This document shows, in pieces, positions 1-7,479 of a stretch of 64,000 nt of DNA. The stretch's first letter is position 1. The number at the start of each line of letters is the position of its first letter. The translations under genes were made by a program, and so were the position numbers. Origin of the DNA: Thiopontia sp964344135 (GTDB taxonomy: Bacteria; Pseudomonadota; Gammaproteobacteria; GCF-002020875); assembly GCA_964344135.1 (NCBI GenBank), contig CAYFMF010000003.1, positions 1 through 64,000 on the forward strand, read 5' to 3'. The notes beneath the pieces are model-generated. The model had not been told where the DNA came from and searched no databases. It saw nothing but the letters and a program-made list of their open reading frames with translations.

Positions 1-119
1 AGCCAGGGGGGCACGTCAACATTCCGGCCCACAGAAGGCACAGGGTCTCATGGACGGATCCCGACAGGATCACGCTCTGGCTGGCTGTTTTTTACCAATC
101 ATCGACAGATGAGATCTGA
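1..119 (+). CDS. C-terminal fragment of a cupin-domain protein (cut by window edge)
   Basis: Reading frame 3 is open from the window edge to TGA at 117-119 and encodes the last 38 residues of a protein. The stretch HVNIPAHRRHRVSWTDP followed by TLWLAVFY resembles the last beta strands of small cupin proteins, where a histidine-bearing IPAHxxHRV segment closes the metal site and is followed by a WTDP turn and a WLAVxY strand. The rest of the gene lies outside the window, so substrate and length are unknown. The macrodomain gene starts only 24 bases downstream on the same strand, so the two may be cotranscribed. The call rests on a short motif only. Confidence 0.55.
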   Translation, partial: PGGHVNIPAHRRHRVSWTDPDRITLWLAVFYQSSTDEI

Positions 120-143
120 ATAGTCCGGCTCTGACAGCAACCC

Positions 144-629
144 ATGATTGAGATCATCGTCGCAGACATCACCACCCTGGATCTGGATGCCATCGTCAAC
201 GCTGCCAATGAGAGCCTGCTGGGTGGTGGCGGGGTTGATGGTGCGATCCACCGGGCTGCCGGGCCGGAGCTGTTGCAGGCCACCTCAAAACTTGGTGGCT
301 GCCCCACCGGTGAGGCCAGGATCACCCCGGGATTTGCGCTACCCGCCCGCTGGGTCATCCATACGGTTGGCCCACGCTGGCATGGTGGACACCACGGGGA
401 GCCCGAGTTGTTGAGGAGCGCCTATCGCAGCGCACTGCAACTGGCCACTGCAAACGGGATCCGGACGATCGCCTTCCCCTCCATCAGTACCGGCATCTAT
501 GGCTACCCGAAGAGAGAGGCCGCAGAGATTGCCCTCTCTGCTTTCAGAGAAGAGGAAAACCGGGTTGAACGAATTGTTGCCTGCTGCTTCAACACCACCG
601 ATGCATCGATCTACAACAGCCTGTTATGA
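144..629 (+). CDS. Macrodomain protein, O-acetyl-ADP-ribose deacetylase type
   Basis: This 161-residue protein is a single macrodomain of the YmdB/MacroD class, which hydrolyses O-acetyl-ADP-ribose and can remove ADP-ribose from acidic residues. The adenosine and distal-ribose binding signature is intact: NAAN at residues 19-22, GGGGVDGAIH at 27-36, and the phosphate loop SISTGIYGYP at about 113-122. Length is slightly below the usual 170-180 residues, with the loss at the C-terminus. The start ATG lies 24 bases after the cupin stop. A rho-independent terminator follows directly at 633-656. The minus-strand frame that overlaps its 5' half is a shadow. Confidence 0.93.
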   Translation: MIEIIVADITTLDLDAIVNAANESLLGGGGVDGAIHRAAGPELLQATSKLGGCPTGEARITPGFALPARWVIHTVGPRWHGGHHGEPELLRSAYRSALQLATANGIRTIAFPSISTGIYGYPKREAAEIALSAFREEENRVERIVACCFNTTDASIYNSLL

Positions 630-632
630 GTA

Positions 633-656
633 AACAGGCGGCGCTGCCTGTTTTTT
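633..656 (+). terminator. Rho-independent terminator of the macrodomain gene
   Basis: A 7-bp stem (AACAGGC at 633-639 with GCCTGTT at 645-651) with a five-base loop runs into a T tract ending at 656, four bases after the macrodomain stop codon. Confidence 0.85.
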
Positions 657-701
657 AGGCAATCCGTAAACCCGGGATGATTGACTGACAGAATTCGTCG
701 G

Positions 702-950
702 GGATGGAGTTATCTACAATCTTATCCACAGCTACTGTGGAGAACCCGATTTCCTTTTGTCAGGTTACAGTGTTATGAAATTTGACAAGAATCCAGATTA
801 AATATATTCCATATCTATCTGTTTCATGGATGATCTGGAACAGGTTTTTTGATAAAGCTCAAGTTGATTCTAACTGATTGTTTTTCTGTCAATGGCCCCC
901 TCTTTGGGGCGCGCACCAATTAGTTGAAACTAATATCCACAAGAGCCCAT
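702..950. other. AT-rich gap with four DnaA-box-like sequences
   Basis: The non-coding stretch between the macrodomain and acylphosphatase genes contains TTATCTACA (710-718), a perfect consensus TTATCCACA (722-730), an inverted TGTGGAGAA (736-744) and ATATCCACA (933-941). The interval between the third and fourth is AT-rich (about 785-890). An inverted repeat ATTAGTT-GA-AACTAAT lies at 919-934. Close spacing of the first three boxes, in both orientations, is what DnaA-binding clusters look like. No dnaA, dnaN or mnmG gene is in the window, so this could be a DnaA-titration or regulatory site rather than oriC, or chance. Confidence 0.35.
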
Positions 951-987
951 TACTCTATAAGCAGATTCTGCAAGAGTATTATCCCCC

Positions 988-1254
988 CTATCCGGTGGAA
1001 AAACCGGGGGCCACATCCAGCTCAATCTCCTCACCAGCCACGGCTGTAACCTCTGACCACTCTGGCCCTCTCCACAACCACAGCTCCAGCGCATCAAGTT
1101 GCTGCGCTGATCCAGCGGCAATCACCTCGACAGTTCCATCAGGCAGGTTTCTGGCTGATCCACTCAGACCGAGCCGACGTGCCTGCTGCTGCGTGGACCC
1201 CCGGTAGTAGACCCCCTGCACCCGACCAGAGACAATCCAGCGCCTGCAGCCCAC
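988..1254 (-). CDS. acyP: Acylphosphatase
   Basis: This small 88-residue enzyme hydrolyses carboxyl-phosphate bonds of acylphosphates in the cytoplasm. The family signature GRVQGVYYR occupies residues 10-18, with the catalytic arginine at R18, and the catalytic asparagine is N36 in the SARNLPDGTVEV segment. Its length is normal for the family. The start is GTG at 1254, only three bases after the stop of the adaptor gene, so it is the last gene of the thioredoxin-tolC-adaptor-acyP operon. The functional link with the other three genes is not obvious and may be only cotranscription. Confidence 0.93.
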   Translation of the reverse strand: MGCRRWIVSGRVQGVYYRGSTQQQARRLGLSGSARNLPDGTVEVIAAGSAQQLDALELWLWRGPEWSEVTAVAGEEIELDVAPGFSTG

Positions 1255-1257
1255 CAG

Positions 1258-1782
1258 CTACTCAACCCCCATCAGGATCAGCACAGGGGGGTGGTCGCGA
1301 CTGGAAACCACTGCACCCGGGCTGGATCTCTGCTCCAGAATCACCCCGGCCATCGGCGCCCTCAGCACACTCTGCTCCAGATCGAGGGCCGCCTCGTCGC
1401 GATCTGCTCTGTATCGCTCAACCTGGGCACGGATTGTTGTCACCCGGTGCCTCACGTCTCTCAGGCTCTTTTCTGATGTCACCATCCGTTCAAAGAGCTC
1501 CAGCTGATCGGCCAGCTCCTCTTCCGCCTGCTGCAGATTGGCCTCCACCTCCTGCAGCTCTGCCTCGGAACGGCGCAGTCGAATCCGGTAGCGGCGCGGA
1601 TCCAGCCTGAGCAGCTCCTGCCCGGACTCCACACGATCCCCTGGCTGAACCATCACCTGCTCCACCACCCCGGAGACCGGAACCCCCAGGGCGATTGTGG
1701 CTGACGGCTCCTCCGCCTGGCCGGTAGCGATAACAAACATCATCCCCAGAACAGCCCATCCCCTTCTACTCATGGATAACAA
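1258..1782 (-). CDS. Short HlyD/RND-type periplasmic adaptor protein
   Basis: This 174-residue exported protein has the core of a membrane-fusion (efflux adaptor) protein. An N-terminal hydrophobic segment ends near residue 24. A first lipoyl-like half with the VSGVVEQVMVQPGDRVESG pattern lies at about 36-54, a long charged coiled-coil hairpin at about 65-138, and the second lipoyl half (APMAGVILEQRSSPGAVV) at about 141-158. Usual adaptors have 300-400 residues; the beta-barrel and membrane-proximal domains are missing here because the frame stops right after the lipoyl domain. Its start overlaps the end of the TolC-like gene by 17 bases. No pump gene follows. It is either a minimal adaptor for a pump elsewhere or a shortened remnant. 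Confidence 0.8.
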   Translation of the reverse strand: MLSMSRRGWAVLGMMFVIATGQAEEPSATIALGVPVSGVVEQVMVQPGDRVESGQELLRLDPRRYRIRLRRSEAELQEVEANLQQAEEELADQLELFERMVTSEKSLRDVRHRVTTIRAQVERYRADRDEAALDLEQSVLRAPMAGVILEQRSSPGAVVSSRDHPPVLILMGVE

Positions 1783-3055
1783 TCTCCTTTCCGATCAATT
1801 GGTCCAGTCTGGCCCTGGTCAGCATGGCTGCAAAACGGCTGCTGGCACTGCGTAGATGTGAGGCGGAGACCCCAACCAGGGCATCACCAAAATTGGACTG
1901 TCGCTCCAGCTCATAGAGTGCACGATTTCGATCCAGCTCGATATCACTGAAGGCCTCGGCTACCTGGTCCGCCCTCCACTGCGCCTCCAGCGCATTCAAC
2001 TCCAGATAGTACTGGGCCGCAAGCTCGCCCACATTGCGCCGTTCACTCTCCAGACGGATACGTGCAAGCCTCAGCTCCTCTCGGGCCGCCGCAACCTCGT
2101 GCCCCTTTGTTCCCCCATCCAGAAGCGGAACCTCCAGCAGCAGAGAGGCGCGCCAGCGGTCCCGTGTGCTGGTTACCCTGGAGTTGTCCAGCAGCTCAAA
2201 TGCGGCATCCAGTTCGGGAATGCCCTCCATCTCCGCATGCTCCACCCGATTTTGTGCAATCCTGATCTGCTGCTCTGCCTGACCGATGCCCCAGTTTCCC
2301 TCCATGGCCTGCTGCTGGATCTGATCCAGCTGCCCAATCTCCTCAAGCAGCTGGGGAGGTGTTGCAGTTGGAGAGAGCAGCATCCCGGGGAGCTCGCCTG
2401 GCCGGTTCATCGCCTCCGCGAGACGGATGCGACTGAGGCGTTGCTCCAGTTCACTCTGCTTCTGTTTTGCACGTGCATCCTCAAATCTGGACTCCGCACG
2501 CAACAGATCCAGATCGGAGTATTCGCCTGTGATCTCCTTGTCCTCCATCTTCTTGAAGCGGAGATAGGCAATGGTCATCGCCTCGTCATCAACCGTTCGC
2601 TGAAGGTCGGCCAGCAGCACCTGGAAAAATCGCTCCATGATCTGCAGCTTGCTCTCCTCCAGAAAATGGAGCTGCTCCTGCTGACGAAGCCCCAGCTCAT
2701 CCCTGGCGATCTGCTCTTCAACTGCAGTGCGGCCGAAATCATAGAGTGGCTTCTCCACAACCAGTGCGAGCTGGTGATCCCCAACCCGATCTCCGACATT
2801 CTGCTGTAGCGTCTTCCAGCGGATTCTCCCCTTCAGATCAACCGTCATTGCCTGCGCGCTCTCTACCTCACCCAGCCTGATGCGGGCCAGCTCCGTCTGC
2901 CCCTGAAGGAGCTGTTGCCGAGGATGATCCTGCGATGCAAAGTGAAGCGCCTGCTGCAGGGTCAGGGGCTCCGGTATCGAAGCGTGCTCTGCGGCCTGCA
3001 GTGGCATCGGCAGCAGCGCCAGCAGCAGGGGGAGACGGCGGAGAGTGAACCTCAT
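1766..3055 (-). CDS. TolC-family outer-membrane channel protein
   Basis: This 429-residue protein begins with a signal peptide (hydrophobic LLLALLPMPLQAAEHA) followed by LTLQQALHFASQDHP, the typical entry of an outer-membrane efflux protein. Long alternating helical regions rich in Q, E, R and L repeat twice, as in TolC-type proteins. It would form the outer-membrane exit duct of a tripartite exporter with the adaptor encoded next. The gene overlaps the upstream thioredoxin gene by four bases (ATGA type) and the downstream adaptor by 17 bases, so translation is coupled. Substrate is unknown and no inner-membrane pump is present in the window. Confidence 0.87.
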   Translation of the reverse strand: MRFTLRRLPLLLALLPMPLQAAEHASIPEPLTLQQALHFASQDHPRQQLLQGQTELARIRLGEVESAQAMTVDLKGRIRWKTLQQNVGDRVGDHQLALVVEKPLYDFGRTAVEEQIARDELGLRQQEQLHFLEESKLQIMERFFQVLLADLQRTVDDEAMTIAYLRFKKMEDKEITGEYSDLDLLRAESRFEDARAKQKQSELEQRLSRIRLAEAMNRPGELPGMLLSPTATPPQLLEEIGQLDQIQQQAMEGNWGIGQAEQQIRIAQNRVEHAEMEGIPELDAAFELLDNSRVTSTRDRWRASLLLEVPLLDGGTKGHEVAAAREELRLARIRLESERRNVGELAAQYYLELNALEAQWRADQVAEAFSDIELDRNRALYELERQSNFGDALVGVSASHLRSASSRFAAMLTRARLDQLIGKEIVIHE

Positions 3056-3576
3056 CCTCCTCTTCTCGTCCGCTTGTATCGAGAGAAGGAGCTCTGCAGA
3101 TACCGCTGCTCAACGGCATACCTGCCCAGCAGCAGAAACTCCTCCACACTGGATGCGGCACCGGTATAGCGAACCACCATAACACCATCCAGGTTGTAGA
3201 AGGCCATCATCGGTGTCGCCCGCGCCCGGTTGCGCTCGGCAAAATCCTTCTCTACTACCTCGTTGCCTGAAAAATCGACAATCTCGATCTCCCCCTTCAC
3301 ATTCACTGGAAAAATCCTGAAGTGTTCACGGTAATAGTCCTGTACCTCGCTGCGGTTGAGAATGGTCCCCTTCATGCGCGCACAGAATGGACAGTCATCC
3401 TCCTCAAAAAAGAGAAAGATCCCCTGCTTCCCCTCCTCTGCCGCAATCTCCAGCTCTTCAGAGTAATCATTAAAGGTGGAGTGGAAGAAGTGGTCATCCG
3501 GACCACGAATCTCTCCATGCGCCGGAATGGTCACACAGAAGAAGAGGCCCAGCAGAGCCATTGCAAAAAACCTCAT
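3052..3576 (-). CDS. Periplasmic thioredoxin-fold protein (SoxW-like)
   Basis: This 174-residue protein has a signal peptide (about residues 1-21) and a thioredoxin fold with the active-site motif CPFC at 62-65, preceded by an IFLFFEEDD strand. The cis-proline loop is probably ATPMMAFYN near residue 128. Proteins of this type, such as SoxW and DsbE/DsbC-like reductants, keep periplasmic thiols reduced in sulfur oxidisers. It is the first gene of the operon with the TolC-like protein, adaptor and acylphosphatase. The C-terminus is basic (KRTRRGG). The assignment to the thioredoxin superfamily is firm; the SoxW link is inference from genome type. Confidence 0.85.
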   Translation of the reverse strand: MRFFAMALLGLFFCVTIPAHGEIRGPDDHFFHSTFNDYSEELEIAAEEGKQGIFLFFEEDDCPFCARMKGTILNRSEVQDYYREHFRIFPVNVKGEIEIVDFSGNEVVEKDFAERNRARATPMMAFYNLDGVMVVRYTGAASSVEEFLLLGRYAVEQRYLQSSFSRYKRTRRGG

Positions 3577-3675
3577 AACACCCCCCTGATCGATCGTCTG
3601 TTCTTCTTGTTATGATCCCCCAGCGGCCACTTTCATCCATGGTTGAGGCCCCTCTTCAGTGGTAGGATACCGCCC

Positions 3676-5193
3676 ATGACGACGATCCAACAAGAAGATT
3701 TTATCTCCAGCATCGCTGATGCACTGCAGTTTATCTCCTACTACCATCCAACCGATTTCATCCAGGCGATGGGAGAGGCCTGGGAGCGTGAACAGTCCCC
3801 TGCAGCCAGGGATGCGATTGCGCAGATCCTGATGAACTCACGGATGTCCGCCCTCGGAAAGCGACCGATCTGTCAGGACACCGGCATTGTTGTTGCCTTC
3901 ATCAAGGTTGGAATGGATGTGCAGTGGGAGGCCACCATGAGTCTGCAGGAGATGGTCAACGAGGGGGTTCGCCGTGCCTACACTGATCCCGAGAATACGC
4001 TGCGCGCCTCGGTACTGGCAGATCCTGCCGGAAGCCGGACCAACACCGGGGACAACACCCCGGCCGTCGTGCACATGGAGATCATCCCCGGAGACCAGGT
4101 CGAGGTCGCACTTGCGGCCAAGGGGGGAGGCTCCGAGAACAAGTCCAGGTTCGCCAACCTCTCCCCCTCGGCCAACGTCGCCGACTGGGTGGTCGAACAG
4201 ATTCCCTCCATGGGTGCCGGCTGGTGCCCGCCCGGCATACTTGGAATCGGTATTGGCGGCACTGCCGAGAAGTCGATGCTGATGGCGAAGGAATCCTTGA
4301 TGGAGCCGGTTGATATCCACCAACTCATCGAACGCGGCCCCTCCAGTCGTGCCGAGGAGCTCCGTCTGGAGATCTTCGATCGAGTCAATGGGTTGGGGAT
4401 TGGTGCGCAGGGGCTTGGGGGGGTGACAACCGTACTCGATGTCAAGGTCATGGACTACCCGACCCATGCAGCATCACTGCCGGTCAGTCTGATCCCCAAC
4501 TGTGTTGCCACCCGACACGCCCATTTCCATCTCGATGGAAGCGGAGCAGCAACACTCACGCCACCCGTTCTCGAGGATTGGCCCGATATCGAATGGGAGC
4601 CGAGCGCCGAAACCCGCCGTGTCAATCTCGACTCCATCTCCCCCGAGCAGATTCAGGAGTGGAAACCGGGAGAGACACTCCTCCTCTCTGGAAGGATTCT
4701 CACCGGGCGGGATGCAGCTCACAAGCGAATTTCCGACCTGCTTGAGAATGGAGAGGGACTTCCGGAAGGGGTCGATTTCACCAACCGCTTTATCTACTAT
4801 GTTGGACCGGTCGACCCCGTAGATGATGAGGTGGTTGGCCCCGCCGGCCCCACAACCTCCACCCGCATGGACCCCTTCACCGACATGATGCTGGAGAAGA
4901 CCGGACTGCTGGGAATGATTGGCAAGGCAGAACGGGGGGCAGCAACCATTGAGTCTATCAAGAACCACCGCTCGGTCTATCTGATCGCTGTGGGAGGAGC
5001 GGCCTACCTGGTGGCACAGGCGGTCCGCAAATCACGCATTGTCGCCTTCGAGGATCTTGGAATGGAGGCGATCTACGAATTTGAGGTGAGGGATATGCCG
5101 GTGACCGTTGCGGTCGACAGCCACGGAGACTCCGTCCACAAGAGTGGACCGGAGCAGTGGAGGATCAGAATTGAGGAGATGAAGGCTGGATAG
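3676..5193 (+). CDS. fumA: Fumarate hydratase class I
   Basis: This is an iron-sulfur fumarase of about 505 residues that interconverts fumarate and malate in the TCA cycle. The alpha part (MSALGKRPICQDTGIVVAF, NTGDNTPAVVHMEIIPGD, KGGGSENKSRF, CPPGILGIGIGGTAEKS) and the beta part (LLLSGRILTGRDAAHKR, VGPAGPTTSTRMDPF, GGAAYLVAQAVRKSR) are fused in one chain as in FumA/FumB. Cysteines in the ICQDTG, WCPPGIL and PNCVATRHA segments are the expected cluster ligands. The frame is open from an ATG at 3643, but 3676 (MTTIQQEDF) fits family N-termini better. It stands alone, transcribed away from the thioredoxin operon, and converges with yqhA. Confidence 0.95.
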   Translation: MTTIQQEDFISSIADALQFISYYHPTDFIQAMGEAWEREQSPAARDAIAQILMNSRMSALGKRPICQDTGIVVAFIKVGMDVQWEATMSLQEMVNEGVRRAYTDPENTLRASVLADPAGSRTNTGDNTPAVVHMEIIPGDQVEVALAAKGGGSENKSRFANLSPSANVADWVVEQIPSMGAGWCPPGILGIGIGGTAEKSMLMAKESLMEPVDIHQLIERGPSSRAEELRLEIFDRVNGLGIGAQGLGGVTTVLDVKVMDYPTHAASLPVSLIPNCVATRHAHFHLDGSGAATLTPPVLEDWPDIEWEPSAETRRVNLDSISPEQIQEWKPGETLLLSGRILTGRDAAHKRISDLLENGEGLPEGVDFTNRFIYYVGPVDPVDDEVVGPAGPTTSTRMDPFTDMMLEKTGLLGMIGKAERGAATIESIKNHRSVYLIAVGGAAYLVAQAVRKSRIVAFEDLGMEAIYEFEVRDMPVTVAVDSHGDSVHKSGPEQWRIRIEEMKAG

Positions 5194-5223
5194 GCTCCTA
5201 GCCCTTATCAGCACCCTCTCGAA

Positions 5224-5766
5224 TCAGTGCCCCTCACCCTTGTGGGAGAGATAGAGGGCCAGCCCGATCAGGGCGATGCCACCCGCCATATAGAGCAGAT
5301 CCAGTGGTGTCCCAAAGTGCATGGATACCGTGTGCTCGAAGAACTTGACGATCAGGATCATCAGAATCACCTTGGCCAGCCGCGCCTTGAGATCATCCAG
5401 GCTCTTGATCAAGAGGATATTGGATGAGGTCTCTGCCCCCTCTGCGGCACCAATCTCGCTGATAAAGAGCTCATAGAGACCGAGGGAAAAAATCAGCAGC
5501 ACCGTGGCCAGCAGGTATCCATCCACAATCTCCACAATGTGAGTCACCGTCTCTGCATGGAGCGCGGTCCGCACCGCCGCCTCCATCGCCGGATCTGCAT
5601 AATCGACAAGATGGGCAACCATGTAGAAGGCATCCACGGTTGCCATATAGAACATGGCCAGTGATGCCAGCAGGCTGGAGATCACGGCCGTCAGGACAAC
5701 CAGACGACTGCTCCAGAGAAAGTTTTCAAACAGTGTTTCCAGTGATTTCATCGAGATCCGTTCCAA
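5224..5766 (-). CDS. yqhA: YqhA family (UPF0114) inner-membrane protein
   Basis: This 180-residue membrane protein has the UPF0114 pattern: an N-terminal LETLFENFLWSSRL segment, a hydrophobic helix (LVVLTAVISSLLASLAMFYM), two more helices around residues 60-90 (GYLLATVLLIFSLGLYELFI) and 115-140, and a last one near the C-terminus (GGIALIGLALYLSHKGEGH). The molecular function of the family is not established. The likely start may be the internal methionine at residue 6 (5751). It is divergent from the DUF2069 gene, with only 44 bases between the two starts. Confidence 0.88.
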   Translation of the reverse strand: MERISMKSLETLFENFLWSSRLVVLTAVISSLLASLAMFYMATVDAFYMVAHLVDYADPAMEAAVRTALHAETVTHIVEIVDGYLLATVLLIFSLGLYELFISEIGAAEGAETSSNILLIKSLDDLKARLAKVILMILIVKFFEHTVSMHFGTPLDLLYMAGGIALIGLALYLSHKGEGH

Positions 5767-5810
5767 AATTTGAGATTTCCATATATTCTACTATTTTTCG
5801 AGTTTTTGCC

Positions 5811-6191
5811 ATGTTGAATTCAAAACAGCAACGCCTCCGTGCAACCGCCCTTGTCAGCTACTTCTCGCTGATAACCTTCCTCCTGCTCTGGATCACCTGG
5901 CTCGCCCCCTCTCGCCACTTTCCAACCGCAATGGTACTGGTCGTGATGGTGGTTCCACTGCTGTTTCCACTACGAGGCATCCTCCATGGGCGCGCCTATA
6001 CCCATGCCTGGACCGGGTTTCTCGCCCTCCTCTATCTGATCCACGGGATTAGTGATCTTTTTGCCAACCCGTCAGAGCGGATCTATGGTGCGATCGAAAT
6101 TGTGCTGAGCCTGGCGCTCTTCTTCAGCTGCGCCTTCTATGCACGAACTGCCGGAGGCCGGGAGAGAGGGGGCCAGTCAGAGGGAGAGTAA
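5811..6191 (+). CDS. DUF2069 small membrane protein
   Basis: This is a roughly 126-residue inner-membrane protein of the DUF2069 family, with four hydrophobic segments: YFSLITFLLLWITWLAP, MVLVVMVVPLLFPL, WTGFLALLYLIHGISDLF and IEIVLSLALFFSCAFYA. The open frame extends upstream to 5640, but that part runs antisense through yqhA. ATG at 5811 gives the normal family N-terminus (MLNSKQQRLRAT). In gammaproteobacteria this family commonly sits beside hda, as here, where its 3' end overlaps the hda 3' end by 15 bases in convergent orientation. Function unknown. Confidence 0.85.
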   Translation: MLNSKQQRLRATALVSYFSLITFLLLWITWLAPSRHFPTAMVLVVMVVPLLFPLRGILHGRAYTHAWTGFLALLYLIHGISDLFANPSERIYGAIEIVLSLALFFSCAFYARTAGGRERGGQSEGE

Positions 6192-6872
6192 CTCCTTTAC
6201 AAACGGGATTGTCAACCGGCGCTGGGCAATCAGGGTCTGCTGATCCAGCTTATCCAGCAGGGCAAAGAGCGCATGAAAATCACGCGCAGTACGGTTCATC
6301 AGAAAGGCGGCCACCTCGTCACTGATCACCATCCCCCGCTCCTCGGCCCGCTGCCTCAGTACCTGCCACTTCTCTCGGTCCTCCAGTGGAGCGAGGTGTT
6401 CCACAACCCCCTCACCCAGCCGGGAACGGAGATCCGGCAGCTGAATGGCCATTGCGGAGAGTGGAAGCTGCCCAGTGATGACTACTCGATGACCGATATC
6501 ACGCATGCGGTTCAGGAGGTGGAACAGCGCCTCCTCCCACGCCGCATCACCAACGACTGCATTCAGGTCATCCAGTGCGACCAGGGCGTGGCGTTCAACC
6601 CCCTCAAACATCTCCACCCCCTCTCTCCTGAGGGCTGCCAGCGGGAGCACGATCGCCTGCCCCGGCGCACTCCGATCCAGGGCGTTGCAGGCAGCATGGA
6701 GCAGGTGGCTCTTTCCTGCCCCCTCCGCCCCCCAGAGATAGAGCAGGTGTGGGCCCACCCCTCTGCCAATCTCTTCCAGCACCGCCAGATGGGAACGGTC
6801 AGAGAGACCGTGGAAGTTTTCGAATGTGGCCCGTTCCGGAAGTGAGAGGGAGAGCGGAATCTGCTCACCCAT
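6177..6872 (-). CDS. hda: DnaA regulatory inactivator Hda
   Basis: This is a DnaA-related AAA+ ATPase of about 231 residues that, with the beta clamp, stimulates ATP hydrolysis by DnaA and limits re-initiation. The N-terminal clamp-binding motif is visible as QIPLSLSLP, followed by ATFENFHG, Walker A GAEGAGKSHLLHA, Walker B ALVALDDLNAV and the sensor region GQLPLSAMAIQLPDLRSRL. The frame opens at 6926, but MGEQIPLSL at 6872 puts the clamp motif at the extreme N-terminus as in E. coli. The start codon overlaps the stop of the phosphatidyltransferase gene upstream (ATGGGTGA), indicating coupling. Confidence 0.93.
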   Translation of the reverse strand: MGEQIPLSLSLPERATFENFHGLSDRSHLAVLEEIGRGVGPHLLYLWGAEGAGKSHLLHAACNALDRSAPGQAIVLPLAALRREGVEMFEGVERHALVALDDLNAVVGDAAWEEALFHLLNRMRDIGHRVVITGQLPLSAMAIQLPDLRSRLGEGVVEHLAPLEDREKWQVLRQRAEERGMVISDEVAAFLMNRTARDFHALFALLDKLDQQTLIAQRRLTIPFVKELLSL

Positions 6873-7419
6873 GGCGCTGCTCCCGATAGGCACACCAGCC
6901 CCAGGTCCAGACATAGTCGGCACCACTCAGCACGGTTGTGGTCAGCACCACATAGGCCGACATTGTGATCACCTCCTGACCGACCCAGCCGAAGGCCTGA
7001 TTCATGACCACACCTAATACATAAGATATCTGAACAAATGTATTGATTTTACTGACAATACTTGGAGCCATGTCATATTGGCCCACGGTATAGTGATAGA
7101 CGGTTCCCCCCGCCACAATCAGCAGATCCCGAACCACAATCACCAACACCAGCCAGACAGGAATCAGCCCCAGCCAGGCCAGCATGACGGTTGTAGAGAC
7201 CAGCAGAAGCTTGTCTGCGAGAGGATCGAGAATGGATCCGAGACGGCTCTCCCACCCCATCCGCTTGGCCAGAAATCCATCCAGCCCATCACTCATCCCG
7301 GCAAATGCAAAAAGGTAGAGCGACTCCAGAAAGAACCCATTGGCCAGCAGCCAGACGATGGGGATGACCAGCACTATCCGCAACATGGTGATGAGATTTG
7401 GAATATCGCGTCGATCCAT
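6865..7419 (-). CDS. CDP-alcohol phosphatidyltransferase (PgsA-like)
   Basis: This 184-residue inner-membrane enzyme has the CDP-alcohol phosphotransferase signature DGLDGFLAKR...GSILDPLADK (about residues 44-71), in which the four metal- and CDP-binding aspartates are present. The usual AR pair reads AK here. Helices flank the motif (MLRIVLVIPIVWLLA at the start; several after residue 75). Phosphatidylglycerophosphate synthase is the closest well-known member, and this paralogue type commonly precedes hda in gammaproteobacteria. The exact alcohol acceptor cannot be read from sequence. It is divergent from purM. Confidence 0.85.
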   Translation of the reverse strand: MDRRDIPNLITMLRIVLVIPIVWLLANGFFLESLYLFAFAGMSDGLDGFLAKRMGWESRLGSILDPLADKLLLVSTTVMLAWLGLIPVWLVLVIVVRDLLIVAGGTVYHYTVGQYDMAPSIVSKINTFVQISYVLGVVMNQAFGWVGQEVITMSAYVVLTTTVLSGADYVWTWGWCAYREQRHG

Positions 7420-7479
7420 AATCCGGTAGAATACGTGCTTTCAAATCCGTGGTCTAACAAAGATCGATAAAACTTGATA

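Noticed and set aside
92..358. Minus-strand frame opposite the macrodomain gene
   Set aside because: It lies antisense to intact macrodomain motifs and has a low-complexity Ser/Pro product.
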